From: Oscillospiraceae bacterium
Lineage (GTDB): Bacteria; Bacillota; Clostridia; Oscillospirales; UBA929
Direction of reading: 5' to 3'
Length of the DNA: 5,700 nt
Assembly (NCBI GenBank): GCA_009777435.1
Contig: WRLW01000109.1
Coordinates: 1 to 5,700 of the forward strand
This document shows positions 5,220 to 5,700 of the stretch, piece by piece (within the stretch, counting starts at the first letter, position 1; every line of letters starts with the position of its first letter). A model generated the notes under the pieces. The model did no database searches, was not told where the DNA came from, and saw only the letters and a list, made by a program, of their open reading frames with translations. The position numbers were made by a program, and so were the translations under genes.

Positions 5220-5700
5220 TTATTTTTTCATACTCTGTAACGCCCGTGCCAGCACGGGATCCTCGCCCAGCGCGACCGCCTCGCGCGCCGCGCTCGCGCG
5301 CAGTATTATGCCCAAGCAATCCTCGGCGGCCTCATTGATTCTGGAGCGTTCGGCGGGGCGCTGCAGCACACCCGCCAGATGCGCCGTCTCCTCCGACGTC
5401 AGCGACTGCGACAGCACCGCTAAAGATACCGGCGCGCCGGCTTCCCTGCGGCACACTGCCTGTTCCCATACATTGCTCAAAAACGGCACCGAGAAATGCG
5501 ATGCGGTCAGGCGCGTTTGAAGAACGTCAATAAGCTCCGGATTTTGCAGTACAAGGCCGATCAGCGACTCCTCGGCGCGCGCCGACCTCAAATCAGCGGC
5601 GCCTGCTCCCCGCGGCGCGGCGCGCCGCGCCCGGCTGGGCGCCTTCCCCCCCCCCCCCCCCCCCCGCCTTTTTGAGGCGGCGGCTCGGGCGCGTTTTGTT
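5220..5700 (-). CDS. dnaG: DNA primase DnaG, C-terminal part (runs off the right edge)
   Basis: Primase makes the RNA primers for replication. Only the linker and the C-terminal helicase-binding domain are visible. The domain begins near ARAEESLIGLVLQNPELIDV (reading from about 5579), matching the DnaB-interacting domain of DnaG (AExxLLxLLLQNPEL, then a phenylalanine-containing F-S-x-P segment). It ends in SMKK at the TAA at 5222-5220. The frame stays open through to the edge. Between about 5592 and 5700 it encodes a low-complexity Lys/Arg/Ala/Gly linker, including six glycines from a run of 20 G on the coding strand (5665-5646). If that run is miscounted, the reading frame to its right is not the one given here. 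The TTG at 5591 is not a genuine start; it lies inside the linker. rpoD follows at once. The assignment rests on the domain resemblance and on its position before rpoD. Confidence 0.85.
   Translation of the reverse strand, partial: TKRARAAASKRRGGGGGGKAPSRARRAAPRGAGAADLRSARAEESLIGLVLQNPELIDVLQTRLTASHFSVPFLSNVWEQAVCRREAGAPVSLAVLSQSLTSEETAHLAGVLQRPAERSRINEAAEDCLGIILRASAAREAVALGEDPVLARALQSMKK
5646..5665. repeat. Homopolymer of 20 C (20 G on the coding strand) in dnaG
   Basis: A continuous run of 20 cytosines lies within the linker between the primase core and the helicase-binding domain. It encodes polyglycine in the current frame. Its neighbourhood (5611-5690) is also strongly biased to G and C. 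It may be a real slippage-prone tract or a sequencing or assembly artefact. Confidence 0.9.

Overview
The window is bacterial chromosome, GC-rich and densely coded, with one housekeeping operon and one tRNA synthetase gene under riboswitch control. A T-box leader with an intrinsic terminator, a sigma-A type promoter (TTGACA-17-TACTAT), a dnaG-rpoD gene pair, a DUF975 membrane protein and a clostridial-style short QueG-like protein all point to a GC-rich member of the Bacillota, probably an uncultured Clostridia lineage. I cannot place it more precisely from the sequence.

Region by region. Bases 1-864 (minus) hold the N-terminal half of aspartyl-tRNA synthetase (aspS), which runs off the left edge. 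Bases about 887-1143 (minus) are its T-box leader, with antiterminator and terminator, and the promoter lies at 1149-1177. Bases 1178-1388 have no gene; they contain a 19-base near-perfect palindrome, a short direct repeat and an operator-like dyad. Bases 1389-2099 (plus) are a promoter and a DUF975 integral membrane protein, ending at a hairpin terminator (2116-2145). From the right edge leftward, a minus-strand operon reads dnaG (3' part, 5220-5700), rpoD/sigA (4065-5177), a QueG-like double 4Fe-4S protein (3232-4065) and a DUF3810 membrane metalloprotease-like protein (2139-3239). It converges on the same hairpin.

How the genes work together. dnaG (primase) and rpoD (primary sigma factor) form the well-known macromolecular synthesis pair. 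The two downstream genes are tightly packed: rpoD and the QueG-like gene share one base (TAGTG), and the QueG-like gene and the DUF3810 gene overlap by 8 bases, so co-translation is likely. aspS is regulated separately. Its leader is built to sense uncharged tRNA with a G discriminator base, as tRNA-Asp and tRNA-Asn have, and the enzyme carries the histidine associated with non-discriminating AspRS.

I found no clear new multi-gene system. The points most worth a second look are the aspS T-box, where I see an Asn (AAC) but no convincing Asp specifier; the 20-base poly-G run in the dnaG linker; and the QueG-like protein, which lacks the catalytic Asp and has an enlarged cysteine loop.
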